DNA of 64,000 bases from Halopseudomonas laoshanensis. GTDB taxonomy: Bacteria > Pseudomonadota > Gammaproteobacteria > Pseudomonadales > Pseudomonadaceae. A program made the translations under genes and the position numbers. Numbering within the stretch: position 1 is the first letter of the stretch; every line of letters starts with the position of its first letter. Below the pieces are notes generated by a model. It made no database searches, was not told where the DNA came from, and saw nothing but the letters and a program-made list of their open reading frames with translations. Of the stretch, positions 8,569 through 21,323 are shown piece by piece. The stretch covers positions 866,915 to 930,914 of the forward strand of contig NZ_QOVF01000002.1 of assembly GCF_008365385.1 (NCBI RefSeq). Reading direction: 5' to 3'.

Positions 8569-9303
8569 TCAAGCAATAAAGTAGCCGGTGAGCTGATAGC
8601 CGATGAGCAGAAATCCCGCGCCCATCATGGCCACGTTGGCGGTGTAGGCATGACGGAAGAAGCCGTCAGTCTTACGCCAGAAGCTCATTGCAATCAGGAT
8701 CATGGCCAAGGCAATCAGCTGACCCACTTCCACGCCGATATTGAACGCAAGCAGGTTCGGGACCAGACCATCCGGGGAGATGTCGTATTCGATAATCTTC
8801 GATGACAGACCGAAGCCGTGAAACAAACCAAAGATCAAGGTGGCGGCTTTGGTGTTGGGTTGAAAGCCAAACCAGCGTTGGTAAGCGCCCAGGTTATCCA
8901 GCGCCTTGTAGACCACAGAAAGGCCGATGATCGCGTCAATGATGTAGCTGTTGATACCGATATTGAAGTACACGCCCAGCAGCATGGTGAGCGAGTGTCC
9001 AACAGCAAACAGGCTTACATAGATAGCGATATGTTTCATGCGGTAGAGGAAGAAAATCACCCCCAGCAGAAACAGCAGATGATCATAGCCGGTGACCATG
9101 TGCTTGGCCCCGAGGTACATGAAGGCAATGAGGTTCACGCCAGTGATTTCCTGAATGTAGCCCTTATCGCCTTCGGCGACAGCGTGGGCAAATGCGTCAG
9201 GCATACCTATAAGCAACAGCGTGATGAACAGTAATAACAGCAATAGCGGGCGATTCGAGCGTACGAGGAATCTGCCCGGATCGCTTCCTGGAAAAGAATG
9301 CAT
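8569..9303 (-). CDS. HupE/UreJ family membrane protein (putative Ni/Co permease)
   Basis: 244 residues, signal-anchor at 15-40, about six further membrane helices, with conserved GYDHLLFLLG and FHGFGLSS blocks carrying His and Asp residues typical of HupE/UreJ_2. Family members move nickel or cobalt. ATG 9303 has AGGA eight bases upstream. It sits between a membrane-anchor gene and a His-rich secreted protein, opposite an RcnR/RcnA pair, which supports a nickel/cobalt role; direction of transport is not shown by the sequence. Confidence 0.82.
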   Translation of the reverse strand: MHSFPGSDPGRFLVRSNRPLLLLLLFITLLLIGMPDAFAHAVAEGDKGYIQEITGVNLIAFMYLGAKHMVTGYDHLLFLLGVIFFLYRMKHIAIYVSLFAVGHSLTMLLGVYFNIGINSYIIDAIIGLSVVYKALDNLGAYQRWFGFQPNTKAATLIFGLFHGFGLSSKIIEYDISPDGLVPNLLAFNIGVEVGQLIALAMILIAMSFWRKTDGFFRHAYTANVAMMGAGFLLIGYQLTGYFIA

Positions 9304-9349
9304 GATTTAGTCCTGAATGACAGTGGTTATAAGCCGCGAGGCGGCGTTG

Positions 9350-9706
9350 TCAGCACACCAGGTCAGGACGGGGAGGCCGCTTGAATAAAAAAATCGGTGC
9401 CGCAGGCACAAAACTGCTTGCGTCACGCAGAAGCGCTGGACTCTTCGATTGAGCACTTACGCCAAGAGGCGTATTCAGATGCGGCGTTTCGTGCACGTGA
9501 TCGGCAGTCAGCGATGAATGGAAGTGATCCGCACAGATTGAGCAGATGGGAACGTCGTTACCGTGCGAATGCGCGTGAGCATGTTTGTCGCCCCAGGCGG
9601 GCGGGCTTGCGCCATTCATCAATGCCGAGCTGTGCCCGACCCATGCCATCAATACGACGAGAGCGAGGGCAAATATCACCTTGGCGCTGATGGGCTTGCT
9701 GGGCAT
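9350..9706 (-). CDS. Small His-rich secreted protein with RPPR tail
   Basis: 118 residues: N-terminal signal sequence (residues 1-30), a His-rich segment (DKHAHAHSHGND) followed by CSICADHFH, then a low-complexity region ending FKRPPRPDL. Resembles the small DUF2946-like proteins found at the heads of metal operons. First gene of the minus-strand HupE unit, divergent from rcnR. Metal binding in the periplasm is inferred from His and Cys clusters only. Confidence 0.65.
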   Translation of the reverse strand: MPSKPISAKVIFALALVVLMAWVGHSSALMNGASPPAWGDKHAHAHSHGNDVPICSICADHFHSSLTADHVHETPHLNTPLGVSAQSKSPALLRDASSFVPAAPIFLFKRPPRPDLVC

Positions 9707-9756
9707 ATCTTGAGGGTCCGGTGCCTGGGGCTGGTGATTCTTGCTGATTCAACGGA

Positions 9757-9797
9757 TTGACCGTATCCCCTCCAGGGGGATAGGATACGAGCATAAT
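9757..9797 (+). promoter_or_regulatory. RcnR/CsoR-type G-tract operator and promoter
   Basis: An inverted G/C tract ATCCCC-TCCA-GGGGGAT spans 9765-9781, flanked by GTATC and GGATAC. It lies between a -35-like TTGACC (9757-9762) and a -10-like TAGGAT (9781-9786, spacing 18). RcnR and CsoR proteins bind G-tract dyads of this kind. Position serves both rcnR and the divergent His-rich gene. Confidence 0.65.
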
Positions 9798-9821
9798 CCA
9801 TCGAGACATGAGACTCAATAC

Positions 9822-10109
9822 ATGAGCGAAAACGGAGAGGGCCACCAGCACGCAAGCCATGGCGATATCGTCAAAAGATTGAAACGGGCAGAGGGTCACC
9901 TACGCAGCATCATCACCATGATTGAAAGCAGCCGCCCCTGTGTCGATATTGCACAACAGTTGCACGCGGTCGAAAAGGCCGTCTGCCAAGCCAAGCGAAC
10001 GCTTATTCAGGACCATATTGACCACTGTCTGGAGCACACGTTAGAAGCGCTTTCCGGCGGTGAACGTGCACCACTGGAAGATTTCAAGCAAATCACCAAA
10101 TACCTCTAA
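9822..10109 (+). CDS. rcnR: RcnR/CsoR-family metal-responsive repressor
   Basis: 95-residue all-helical DUF156 repressor. Visible core: VKRLKRAEGHLRSI, ESSRPCVDIAQQLHAVEKAV, DHIDHCLEH. The Cys in RPCVD and His residues in QLHAV and DHIDH match ligand positions of RcnR-type nickel/cobalt sensors. Start at ATG 9822 (MSENGEGHQHASHGD) fits family length; upstream ATGs would add 27 residues over the operator. Followed 23 bases later by an RcnA-type exporter. Confidence 0.85.
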   Translation: MSENGEGHQHASHGDIVKRLKRAEGHLRSIITMIESSRPCVDIAQQLHAVEKAVCQAKRTLIQDHIDHCLEHTLEALSGGERAPLEDFKQITKYL

Positions 10110-10132
10110 AACTTTCCCAGCAGGTTTCTCCC

Positions 10133-10969
10133 ATGTCGAGTTTCGCCGAACTACTGCAACAGGGAGCCTCCCAGGCGTGGTTATATTTTCCCACCGCCAT
10201 TTTACTGGGCGCTCTGCACGGCCTGGAGCCGGGACACTCCAAAACCATGATGGCGGCGTTTATCGTGGCGATTCGCGGCACGGTGAAACAGGCCGTGCTG
10301 CTTGGTTTCGCAGCGACGATTTCTCACACGGCGGTAGTCTGGTTAGTGGCCATGTTTGGCATGTATCTGGGGCAGAATCTCGACGCTGACACTACCGAAC
10401 CCTACTTCCAGCTCGCCAGCGCCGCCATCATTATTCTCATCGCCCTGTGGATGCTGTGGCGCACCTGGCAGGGCGAGCAAACATGGCAGTTCGAGGCGGC
10501 TAGTGCGCATCAGCATCACCATGAACATGAACATGGCCATAACCATGATCATGTCAAAGCTGGAGGGCTTGAGCTGTCGCTGGAAGGTTATCAGGATGCC
10601 CACGAACGAGCGCATGCCGAGGATATCCGCACGCGTTTCAGCAATGGCAATGTCAGCACCGGCCAGATCATTCTGTTCGGGCTGACTGGGGGTTTGATCC
10701 CCTGTCCGGCGGCGATTACCGTATTGCTGCTCTGCCTGCAGGTGAAAGAAGTCACACTGGGAGCTGTATTGGTGCTGTGCTTCAGTATTGGTTTGGCAAT
10801 CACGCTGGTCACTGTTGGCGCCGCTGCCGCCATCGGCGCACGCCAAGCGTCCAATCGATGGCCGTGGCTCAGCACCGTAGCACGCCGCGCCCCTTATTTT
10901 TCCAGCGTACTGATCATCGGCGTGGGGATATATATCGGCATTCACGGCTGGAACGGGCTAAATGCCTGA
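10133..10969 (+). CDS. rcnA: RcnA-type nickel/cobalt efflux protein
   Basis: 278-residue inner-membrane exporter. Motif HGLEPGHSKTMM in helix 1-2 and a second ATISHTAVVW are signatures of the NicO/RcnA family. A cytoplasmic loop (about residues 125-142) is packed with His (HQHHHEHEHGHNHDH), the usual metal-binding loop of RcnA. C-terminal half has GLIPCPAAITVLL. Downstream of rcnR; the last 8 bases overlap the next gene. Confidence 0.92.
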   Translation: MSSFAELLQQGASQAWLYFPTAILLGALHGLEPGHSKTMMAAFIVAIRGTVKQAVLLGFAATISHTAVVWLVAMFGMYLGQNLDADTTEPYFQLASAAIIILIALWMLWRTWQGEQTWQFEAASAHQHHHEHEHGHNHDHVKAGGLELSLEGYQDAHERAHAEDIRTRFSNGNVSTGQIILFGLTGGLIPCPAAITVLLLCLQVKEVTLGAVLVLCFSIGLAITLVTVGAAAAIGARQASNRWPWLSTVARRAPYFSSVLIIGVGIYIGIHGWNGLNA

Positions 10970-11417
10970 CATTTGGCTTGAGCTTTCCGGCTATTTTGGA
11001 CTTTTCCTCGCAGCATTCGGCGCTGCCACGCTATTGCCGATGCAGTCAGAAGCGGTGCTGGTCGGATTATTGCTGACAGACCATTATGCTGCCTGGGCAT
11101 TATTGACGGTAGCGACCATCGGCAATGTGCTTGGCTCCGCGCTCAACTGGCTACTCGGCCGCTCCATCGAACGCTACCGGCAAAAACGCTGGTTTCCGGT
11201 CAGCGAAGGCAAGCTGGAACGGGCACAGCGGGCTTATCATCGCTTTGGTCGCTGGTCGCTACTTCTCAGTTGGGTGCCGATCATTGGCGACCCACTTACC
11301 GTGGTCGCCGGCGTCATGCGCGAACCTTTCTGGAGTTTTCTGTTGATCGTTACCCTGGCCAAGGCTGCCCGCTACTTGTTGCTGGCAGCGCTGACCCTGG
11401 GTTGGGTTGGCCTCTGA
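10962..11417 (+). CDS. YqaA/DedA-like small membrane protein
   Basis: 151 residues with about four membrane helices; GNVLGSALNWLLGR and RWSLLLSWVPIIGDPLTVVAG are the conserved SNARE-associated/VTT-type blocks of the YqaA branch of the DedA superfamily. Function of YqaA is unknown; DedA proteins act in lipid carrier handling and envelope homeostasis. Overlaps rcnA by 8 bases, so it is translationally linked to metal efflux here. Confidence 0.8.
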   Translation: MPDIWLELSGYFGLFLAAFGAATLLPMQSEAVLVGLLLTDHYAAWALLTVATIGNVLGSALNWLLGRSIERYRQKRWFPVSEGKLERAQRAYHRFGRWSLLLSWVPIIGDPLTVVAGVMREPFWSFLLIVTLAKAARYLLLAALTLGWVGL

Positions 11418-11443
11418 GACCGCCCTGCCGACAATCGTAAAGC

Positions 11444-11467
11444 AAAAAAAGCGCCGGTTAAGGCGCT
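11444..11467 (-). terminator. Stem-loop terminator between yqaA-like and oprD-like genes
   Basis: AGCGCC-GGTTAA-GGCGCT at 11450-11467, with seven T residues following it on the minus strand. It suits transcription from the oprD side; on the plus strand it also lies 33 bases behind the rcnA operon but the T-run there is weak. Confidence 0.7.
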
Positions 11468-11641
11468 AAAACATCTCTTTTTGAAGGAGCAAATTGCTGC
11501 AAGAGATGAAGACGGTAATAAATCATTGCTTGGTCGCAAGATCAAAAACCAATGTAGCTCTCAACACAGGCTCTAGCTCATGCGCTCTGCGGCGCGATCA
11601 AGCGTGAGCAAGTACGATCCCACGCTTGGCCGCCAAGCCGT

Positions 11642-12958
11642 TCAGAGCACCTCTAGTGGGTACTCTACAATCAGACGAACTTCATCAAGGTCGGATTCAA
11701 ATTCGGTAGCACGGGTCGTAGCCTGGCGAAGCCTGAAGGTCAAACCTTTCATTCCTCCCCCTTGAACAACATAGCTAGCTTCCACGTTACGCTCCCACCG
11801 CTTTTGATTCGTCAATGGCACACCGTTTCCATCACGACGGACATAGATATCATTAGCGCCGGAGTAGTTTGCATCTCGCCCCTGTGCATAACGGGTCATT
11901 AAACTTAGCCCGGGCCAGCCAAACGTCGTCATATCCAGGTTATACCGAATCTGCCGGGAGTTTTCTTTGGGCGAGTTAAAGTCACTATATTGAATCGAGT
12001 TATCCAGATAAATAGAGCCGGACTGACGCAGATAATCAAAATCGTCATCGCCACTATTTCTTTGTAATGCAACAGTGACCGTATGTGGACCAAACTGCAC
12101 ACCGGCATTACCGCTGTAAATATCATTATCGAAACGGCCTAACAACTCCCGACCTTGATCAACCGCGCGGTAATAGTTAAGGCCGCCCATCAGCGTCAGA
12201 TTATCTGCCAACGGATATGTAAATGATGTGCCGGCGTAATGTTGATCCCATGCATCCTTGAGCCGACTGGTGTAAAGACTGACATTGACGTTACGACCCA
12301 GATCATAGTCCCCGCCAAAATAAGCAACCCAAGGCGAACTGACCGGGCCTGCATAGAACGTAGCAAAATCGTCTCGCATGCTACTTGTGTTGGGTTGGCT
12401 CATGGAGTGCAGGCGGCCCGCCTGAATGGTCAGTTTATCGACCTCAGTGCTGACCAGATTGACACCCCGAAAGCTTTGGGGCAATAACCGGTAATCGCCG
12501 TAATACACTACCGGCGTCTGCGGAAATACATCGCCTATTTTTATTTCGGTATCTTGAAATTTTGCCTTTACCGCACCTCCTACTTTGGAGTAACTATTTT
12601 CAGCACGGCCCGCACTGTCATAGGGCAGAAGGTCGACAGAGCCACCTGCGCCTGAGCGGCCACCACCTGAATCAAGTTTGAGCCCCAACATGGCAAAGGC
12701 GTCGACACCGAAGCCAATGGTGCCATGAGTAAAGCCAGAGCGAAATTCTCCAATAACCGCATGAGCCCATTCTTCAGAATAGCCATTACCTACAGGGCTG
12801 GACTGGCCGTTGCGAAAATCACGGTTGAAGTAAAAGTTTCGGTTGGTCAGGTCCAGGCTACTTCCCTCAACGAAGCCATCAGCCTCCTCAGCAGCCAGCG
12901 CACTACCCGAACCGATAGCCAAAACCAAAGCAGGAAAAAGGATTTGTCTTTTATTCAT
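11642..12958 (-). CDS. OprD-family outer-membrane porin
   Basis: 438 residues. Signal peptide about residues 1-23 (ILFPALVLAIGSGSALA). The mature start GFVEGSSLDLTNRNFYFNRD is the OprD/Opd signature; regular alternating beta strands follow to a C-terminal strand ending LIVEYPLEVL. Probably passes basic amino acids, small acids or similar solutes. Start ATG 12958 has TAAGGAG before it. Its promoter region carries a 16-base copper-box-like site, and it neighbours czc; zinc-dependent control of oprD by CzcR is known in P. aeruginosa, so regulatory coupling is plausible but inferred. Confidence 0.88.
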   Translation of the reverse strand: MNKRQILFPALVLAIGSGSALAAEEADGFVEGSSLDLTNRNFYFNRDFRNGQSSPVGNGYSEEWAHAVIGEFRSGFTHGTIGFGVDAFAMLGLKLDSGGGRSGAGGSVDLLPYDSAGRAENSYSKVGGAVKAKFQDTEIKIGDVFPQTPVVYYGDYRLLPQSFRGVNLVSTEVDKLTIQAGRLHSMSQPNTSSMRDDFATFYAGPVSSPWVAYFGGDYDLGRNVNVSLYTSRLKDAWDQHYAGTSFTYPLADNLTLMGGLNYYRAVDQGRELLGRFDNDIYSGNAGVQFGPHTVTVALQRNSGDDDFDYLRQSGSIYLDNSIQYSDFNSPKENSRQIRYNLDMTTFGWPGLSLMTRYAQGRDANYSGANDIYVRRDGNGVPLTNQKRWERNVEASYVVQGGGMKGLTFRLRQATTRATEFESDLDEVRLIVEYPLEVL

Positions 12959-13060
12959 CAGTTGCTCCTTAACTGTGGCATACATCGCGATAAGACTTTA
13001 TTTGTTTAATGGTTATAAGGCGGAGTATGCCGGATTAAAATAACACCCAACTGACGGTCA

Positions 13061-13076
13061 CATTACAATTTTGACA
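13061..13076 (-). promoter_or_regulatory. Cop-type response-regulator box (oprD-like promoter)
   Basis: Minus strand reads TGTCAAAATTGTAATG, matching the form TG(A/T)CA-N5-TGTAAT(G/C) found at three other promoters in this window. It lies 103 bases upstream of the porin start and about 160 bases upstream of the divergent small secreted protein. Confidence 0.6.
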
Positions 13077-13237
13077 TAAACATGAAATTCGCAGGACTTC
13101 GTCATAAAAGACGCATCAAACACAAGAACGCTTTAATTATTCGGACATAACTCAATAATAACCAATTTGTCATTTTGCGTTCAGCTTGCTGTTACTCATC
13201 TTCGGTAAGCTATGGGGTATACAAACGAGGAGGTTCC

Positions 13238-13453
13238 ATGAAAGCAATCAGTAAACTGGCTATACCATTTGTTATCGCTTTAATGTCGGCTAACGTACTG
13301 GCTGAGGATGGCAGTGATCGCGCACTTAGCGGTGTATCATCCGCTAGAGCTCCGCAACATATCCAAAGTGATCGTGATAATTCCTATGTGGCAAAGCAGG
13401 AGGAGAGCAAGCGTAAGGAGGAGGCAAAAGCGAGCGCTGACACTCAAGACTGA
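13238..13453 (+). CDS. Small secreted PtrA-like protein
   Basis: 71 residues: signal peptide (KLAIPFVIALMSANVLA) then EDGSDRALSGVSS and a charged Lys/Glu tail (KQEESKRKEEAKAS). The AEDGSD-ALS start of the mature protein is shared with the protein at 34891-35175 and resembles PtrA-type N-termini reported in metal-induced pseudomonad proteins. ATG 13238 has GAGGAGG upstream. Followed by a strong terminator. Function not known. Confidence 0.7.
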   Translation: MKAISKLAIPFVIALMSANVLAEDGSDRALSGVSSARAPQHIQSDRDNSYVAKQEESKRKEEAKASADTQD

Positions 13454-13778
13454 GTATTGTCCTAGTGCGACAAATCGAGTAAGCGGTTTTATTCATAGCT
13501 GCTCAACAAGCCAATTAGATGATTATCTAGTTGGCTTTTTTGTTAATGGTCATCTCCCGGCATTTATCCCACGCCAGCCCCCCTTCAATTATCCAGCCTA
13601 GCGATCCACGGCTTTGGCGCAGGACTCAAAAGGGCATTGCAAACTGTTTGCAATTGCGAGCAAAACCCAGAGCCAACCGGCAGTTCAACTGAAACTGCCA
13701 GCGCCCGCTAATCAAATCAGCTTCTGAAAAACCAGGCAGCATACGCCGTGTGACACAACAACGGCGTCGCCTGCCATT
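13454..13778. other. Gene-free stretch between small secreted protein and czcA
   Basis: 325 bases. Holds the terminator at 13508-13541, a dyad GGCAGTT...AACTGCC near 13678-13698, and a stem-loop (ACGCCGT / ACGGCGT, 13743-13767) just behind czcA that may end the czc transcript. No coding signal seen. Confidence 0.6.
13508..13541 (+). terminator. Rho-independent terminator of small secreted protein gene
   Basis: AAGCCAATTAGAT-GATT-ATCTAGTTGGCTT followed by a run of T, 55 bases after the stop codon. Near-perfect 13-base stem (one G-T pair). Confidence 0.88.
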
Positions 13779-17266
<3,488 letters not shown>

Positions 17267-17282
17267 CTCGGATGACTCCAGA

Positions 17283-18848
17283 TTAATGGTCATGGCTCGC
17301 GCCGGCTTTTCCAAGCTCGGCCTTTACAAGGAAGCTATTGTCCTGCGCATATTGGTCGCCGGACTTGAGCCCCGATAGAACCTCTACAAAACGGCCGTCA
17401 GTCCTCCCGAGTTCAACTGGCCGCGCTTCAAAAAAGCTGCCGAAGCGTCCAAACACGACGGACCAGTCTCGGATCGTCTGCACGGCATCGGTCGATACCG
17501 CGATCGGCACAGTCGTCTCGTCAGTGACAATATCGACAGTAGCCAAAAGACCAGGACGCCAGATGCCGTCGGCATTATCCAAAACAATACGCGCTACGGC
17601 GGAGCGCGACTGAGCCCCCACCAACGCACTGATGTAAGATATGTGCCCCTCGGCGGTTGCGGAAAAAGCGCTGGCGCTTACCATCGCTCGCTGCCCCTCG
17701 GCTATGGCACCAAGATCCTTTGCCGAGACGGTCGCCTCTATCCAGACTGAAGACAGGTCGGACACGGTAAAGACAGAAGATGCCTCGTTTACAATCTCGC
17801 CCACCGAGATTTTTTTCTCTGTGATAACACCGTCGATTGGAGAGACGATCCCGAACTCGGTCAGGCTCACCGCAGCAGACCCACCCACCCATGCAACCTG
17901 TTCCTGAAGGCGCTGGACCGCAATATTGGCTTCTTGCAGCTCAAGCTGCGCCTGAAGAAAGTCTTGCTCGGCGGAGATTTTTTCTTTCCAAAGCTGCCGT
18001 TCCCGATCAAAGGTTCTTTGCGCCAACTGGGATCGTTTTTGTGCCGCCAGTAACTCCCCGCGCACTGTTGCCAACGCCTGACTTGTAACCGTTGCCAGAA
18101 CCTGGCCTTTGCGAACTTTGTCACCGGCATTAGCCGACACCGACGTAACGCGCCCCGAGAGTTGAGGCACGACCTGGACAGTGTTGTCATTGTTGTAGCG
18201 AACTTCACCCAACGTCTGAACAAGCGACGCGATTGTTGTCGGACCCGCGGTTGCCACGCTGACGCCACCCTGCTCAAGCTGCGCATCGCTAAGCGTTACA
18301 CGTGCCTCAACCTGCTCGTAGCTAAAAGCGAATGTGGATCCCCCGTATTGAACGTCCAGGTCAACCCGGAAGGAATGAGGCTCAATTACGACCTGATCGC
18401 CCAAAAGATAGTCGTTCATCTGGGTAAATTGTATGACCTGCGCATCTTGCCCAAGCCGGTGCAATTGCATTTCCACTGTGCTCTTGGCCGGGTCCAGCAA
18501 TTCACCATCAAGATAGGTATAAACCCGAAATTCAGGGTCCGCGCCCTCTTCAAATATTGTCACCTCAACGCCGTAGTCACCCTTTGTGAAAAGCTTGCCG
18601 CCCTTCGGGCCGGTCACAGCTTCGAGGGCCTCCTGATGTTCCGGATCAGCGCCGTCAGTAGCCGAAGATCCGTTGCGACGCTCCTCGTCATCGTGGCCTG
18701 CCGCATCTTCATGATTCGATTCCTGGCCATGCGCATCAGTTTCGACCGATTCCTCACCGTCTCTTACCATCAAACCAGCGAGAACCAATCCCACCGCGAG
18801 CACCACTGCTATTATCAAATACTGCTTTTTGGGATTTGTGGATGCCAT
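17283..18848 (-). CDS. czcB: CzcB-type periplasmic adaptor
   Basis: 521-residue membrane-fusion protein linking CzcA to CzcC. N-terminal membrane anchor (YLIIAVVLAVGLVLAGLMV), a His/Asp/Glu-rich acidic segment (HGQESNHEDAAGHDDEE) that may collect metal, then the beta-barrel, coiled-coil hairpin (residues about 270-340, heptads rich in Gln/Leu) and lipoyl-like PQLSGRV / SPIDGVITEK halves. C-terminus ends SHDH. ATG 18848 has GGAG six bases upstream; the listed upstream start would add 14 residues without support. Confidence 0.92.
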   Translation of the reverse strand: MASTNPKKQYLIIAVVLAVGLVLAGLMVRDGEESVETDAHGQESNHEDAAGHDDEERRNGSSATDGADPEHQEALEAVTGPKGGKLFTKGDYGVEVTIFEEGADPEFRVYTYLDGELLDPAKSTVEMQLHRLGQDAQVIQFTQMNDYLLGDQVVIEPHSFRVDLDVQYGGSTFAFSYEQVEARVTLSDAQLEQGGVSVATAGPTTIASLVQTLGEVRYNNDNTVQVVPQLSGRVTSVSANAGDKVRKGQVLATVTSQALATVRGELLAAQKRSQLAQRTFDRERQLWKEKISAEQDFLQAQLELQEANIAVQRLQEQVAWVGGSAAVSLTEFGIVSPIDGVITEKKISVGEIVNEASSVFTVSDLSSVWIEATVSAKDLGAIAEGQRAMVSASAFSATAEGHISYISALVGAQSRSAVARIVLDNADGIWRPGLLATVDIVTDETTVPIAVSTDAVQTIRDWSVVFGRFGSFFEARPVELGRTDGRFVEVLSGLKSGDQYAQDNSFLVKAELGKAGASHDH

Positions 18849-18955
18849 CTGACACTCCAGTAATAAAGTAATTATAAAAACCCGTGACACACAACTGCCC
18901 CTGACTCGAAGCAGTTCAATGCCGATAAGGCGGGCGACGTAATAAGGTTTTACAA

Positions 18956-20245
18956 CTAGCGATCAAACTCGGCATCGAGCTCAACACCGAGCTCAACACC
19001 ATAGATTTTTTCCAACTTGACCCAGGCGTCAATCGCTCTTCCGAGCGAGTCCATATATCGGGACTGCACCGCAAAGAATGTACGCTGAGCGTCAAGCACA
19101 TCTATCAACGCGAACTTTCCCATTTCAAAACCGCGAACGGCGCCCTCCAACGCATTTTCTGAGTCAGGAAGCAGGCGCGTATTAAGCGAATGGACTTCTC
19201 TTTTTGCATACTTCCATTGCTCTAACGTGCGCCGAACTTCCGCACGCATACGCAACTCTGTTGCCTGCCCAATATCTCTGGCCTGGTCAGCGCCTCGCGC
19301 TGCGGAGAGTAGCGCTCCGCGGTTGCGATTAAACAGCGGCAACGGCACTGATACACCCACCAGGTTGACTCGCTGCCCCAACGCACGATCATATTGGCTA
19401 CCCACGCTGAGACTCACCGTGGGTATTCGCTCCGCTTTCTCAACACCCACATTGGCCTCTGCCCGCAGAATATTCATGCGGGCCAACCTGACTTCAGGTA
19501 CCCCTTCCACACGCGACAGTATTATTTCCGAGGCTGGCAGCGCGGGAAGAGCCTCAAAGCTTCCCTCCACTGAGTTGAAGAACGGCGCGCCCTGACCACC
19601 GACAAGGGCGAGCATCGAATAGGCATTTTCGAGGTCAAATCTAGCGCTTTCCATTTTGAGCTGTATGTCTGACAGCTCCAGTTGTGCGCGGGTGGCCTCC
19701 ATGGGAGAGGCCTTGCCTGCGGTAACTCGCCCTTGCGCAACTGCAGCACCACGAGTGGCTAGCTCTACCGCCTTACCGGATAGCTCAAACGCTTCCTGTG
19801 CACGAAGCGCTGAATAGAATGCGTGAATGACCGCGGAGCGCAATTCATTGACCTTTTGCTCTGTCTGGATCAAAGCCACATCTCGATCTCGCTCGGCAAA
19901 GGTCGTGCGAGCACGACGCTTACCCCCCAATTCAATTGGCTGGGTGAACTCAACGCTAGTCAGGCTCGATTCACGGCGGGTATCTTCGACAGCCACGGAC
20001 AGCTCTGGGTTTGGCAGTGAAGCGGCTTGTATAACGGACCCTTTTGCGATGTCGGCTTCCCATCGTGCTGCTGCTAGATCTGGGTTCTCCGCAAACGCTA
20101 CCGCCATCGCTTCCTGAATTGTCAGCGATTCTCGCGATAGCACCGCAGACATCGCGTCAAAAGGAACCAGCAACAGAGCCAACAACCCGACGATGCAACG
20201 CCACCCTCGGCATTGCCCGTAGGGCACAATATTCTCTAAATGCAC
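18956..20245 (-). CDS. czcC: CzcC-type outer-membrane channel
   Basis: 429-residue TolC-like outer-membrane factor of the Czc pump. Signal sequence near residues 16-33, then two OEP repeats: LTIQEAMAVAFAENPDLAAARWE and LPLFNRNRGALLSAARG. Starts with GTG (20243-20245) behind GAGGAG at nine-base spacing; no ATG fits. First gene of the operon, divergent from czcRS with a 403-base control region. Confidence 0.9.
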   Translation of the reverse strand: MHLENIVPYGQCRGWRCIVGLLALLLVPFDAMSAVLSRESLTIQEAMAVAFAENPDLAAARWEADIAKGSVIQAASLPNPELSVAVEDTRRESSLTSVEFTQPIELGGKRRARTTFAERDRDVALIQTEQKVNELRSAVIHAFYSALRAQEAFELSGKAVELATRGAAVAQGRVTAGKASPMEATRAQLELSDIQLKMESARFDLENAYSMLALVGGQGAPFFNSVEGSFEALPALPASEIILSRVEGVPEVRLARMNILRAEANVGVEKAERIPTVSLSVGSQYDRALGQRVNLVGVSVPLPLFNRNRGALLSAARGADQARDIGQATELRMRAEVRRTLEQWKYAKREVHSLNTRLLPDSENALEGAVRGFEMGKFALIDVLDAQRTFFAVQSRYMDSLGRAIDAWVKLEKIYGVELGVELDAEFDR

Positions 20246-20648
20246 TTGGAAATTCTCCTCAACCGCTACTCAAACAAACCGTCAGACTCACTGAACCCGG
20301 AAATCTAAAGAGACCGTTGAAAACAGGAGCCGAACGCTACTTGTCTGGAACGTTAGCGTTGTGGAGCTATCACAGAGGTGTCGATATAATTACAAATATG
20401 TTATGTGGGACTATTTCAACATTAGTTATATTAATATTACCCACGCTGGATTGATCAAAGAAAACATCATTCAATGGTCAAAAAATACAATGCGGCATAT
20501 TGTCACTCCGCATGTGCCTGGTCAGCCCGATGTGCCGGGCGGGCGGCATTAACCGAATGAGTGCATCGCATTGCTCAATTAAATATATTAACAACTTACA
20601 TCAAACAATAGTGTCTCGTTAGTGGGCACTATATAAAAGGTCGTTACA
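20246..20648. promoter_or_regulatory. Divergent czcC / czcR control region
   Basis: 403 bases without a gene. The centre (20385-20450) is very A+T-rich with imperfect dyads such as ATTAGTTATATTAATATTA, and TTACAAATATG / TTACATCAAACA half sites recur nearer czcR. Likely holds promoters and CzcR sites for both transcripts; no known consensus box can be assigned with confidence. Confidence 0.5.
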
Positions 20649-21323
20649 ATGCGTATCCTTATTATTGAGGACGAGCCCAAAGCCGCAGACTATCTACATC
20701 AGGGTCTGAGCGAAAGTGGCTATGTAGTAGATAAGGCCTCGAATGGCGTAGATGGACTTCACTTGGTGAACCAGCATAACTATGACTTGGTCATACTTGA
20801 CGTCAATCTACCTGAAATCGATGGCTGGGATGTTCTCAAGTATATTCGGGGCCGCAGCGGCACGCGCGTTATCATGCTCACGGCACGAGGCCGGCTGGCT
20901 GACAAAATAAAGGGCCTGGATCTGGGAGCCGACGACTACTTAGTCAAGCCTTTTGAGTTTCCCGAGTTACTCGCCCGCATCCGCACCTTGCTTAGACGTA
21001 GCGAGCAGATGCCCGTACCCTCGGTATTAAAGGTAAGCGATCTGGAGCTGGATCCTGCCAGACACCGCGCATTTCGAGGACCTCAACGTATCGATCTTAC
21101 CAGCAAAGAGTTTGCTCTTTTACACTTGCTGATGAGAAGGTCTGGTGAAGTACTATCACGCACTCAGATTATTTCTTTAGTATGGGATATGAACTTTGAT
21201 TGCGACACTAATGTTGTTGAAGTTTCTATACGCAGACTGCGTGCAAAGATAGACGAGCCCTTTGATATAAAATTAATCCATACCATAAGAGGCGTTGGCT
21301 ATGTTCTTGAGGACAGAGGATGA
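20649..21323 (+). CDS. czcR: CzcR-type response regulator
   Basis: 224 residues, OmpR/PhoB type. Receiver: [16 protein letters not shown], phospho-acceptor Asp51 in [14 protein letters not shown], Lys in [18 protein letters not shown]-terminal winged helix with [28 protein letters not shown]. Overlaps czcS by four bases. Activates the divergent czcCBA genes in characterised pseudomonads; regulation here is inferred from position. Confidence 0.92.
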   Translation: MRILIIEDEPKAADYLHQGLSESGYVVDKASNGVDGLHLVNQHNYDLVILDVNLPEIDGWDVLKYIRGRSGTRVIMLTARGRLADKIKGLDLGADDYLVKPFEFPELLARIRTLLRRSEQMPVPSVLKVSDLELDPARHRAFRGPQRIDLTSKEFALLHLLMRRSGEVLSRTQIISLVWDMNFDCDTNVVEVSIRRLRAKIDEPFDIKLIHTIRGVGYVLEDRG

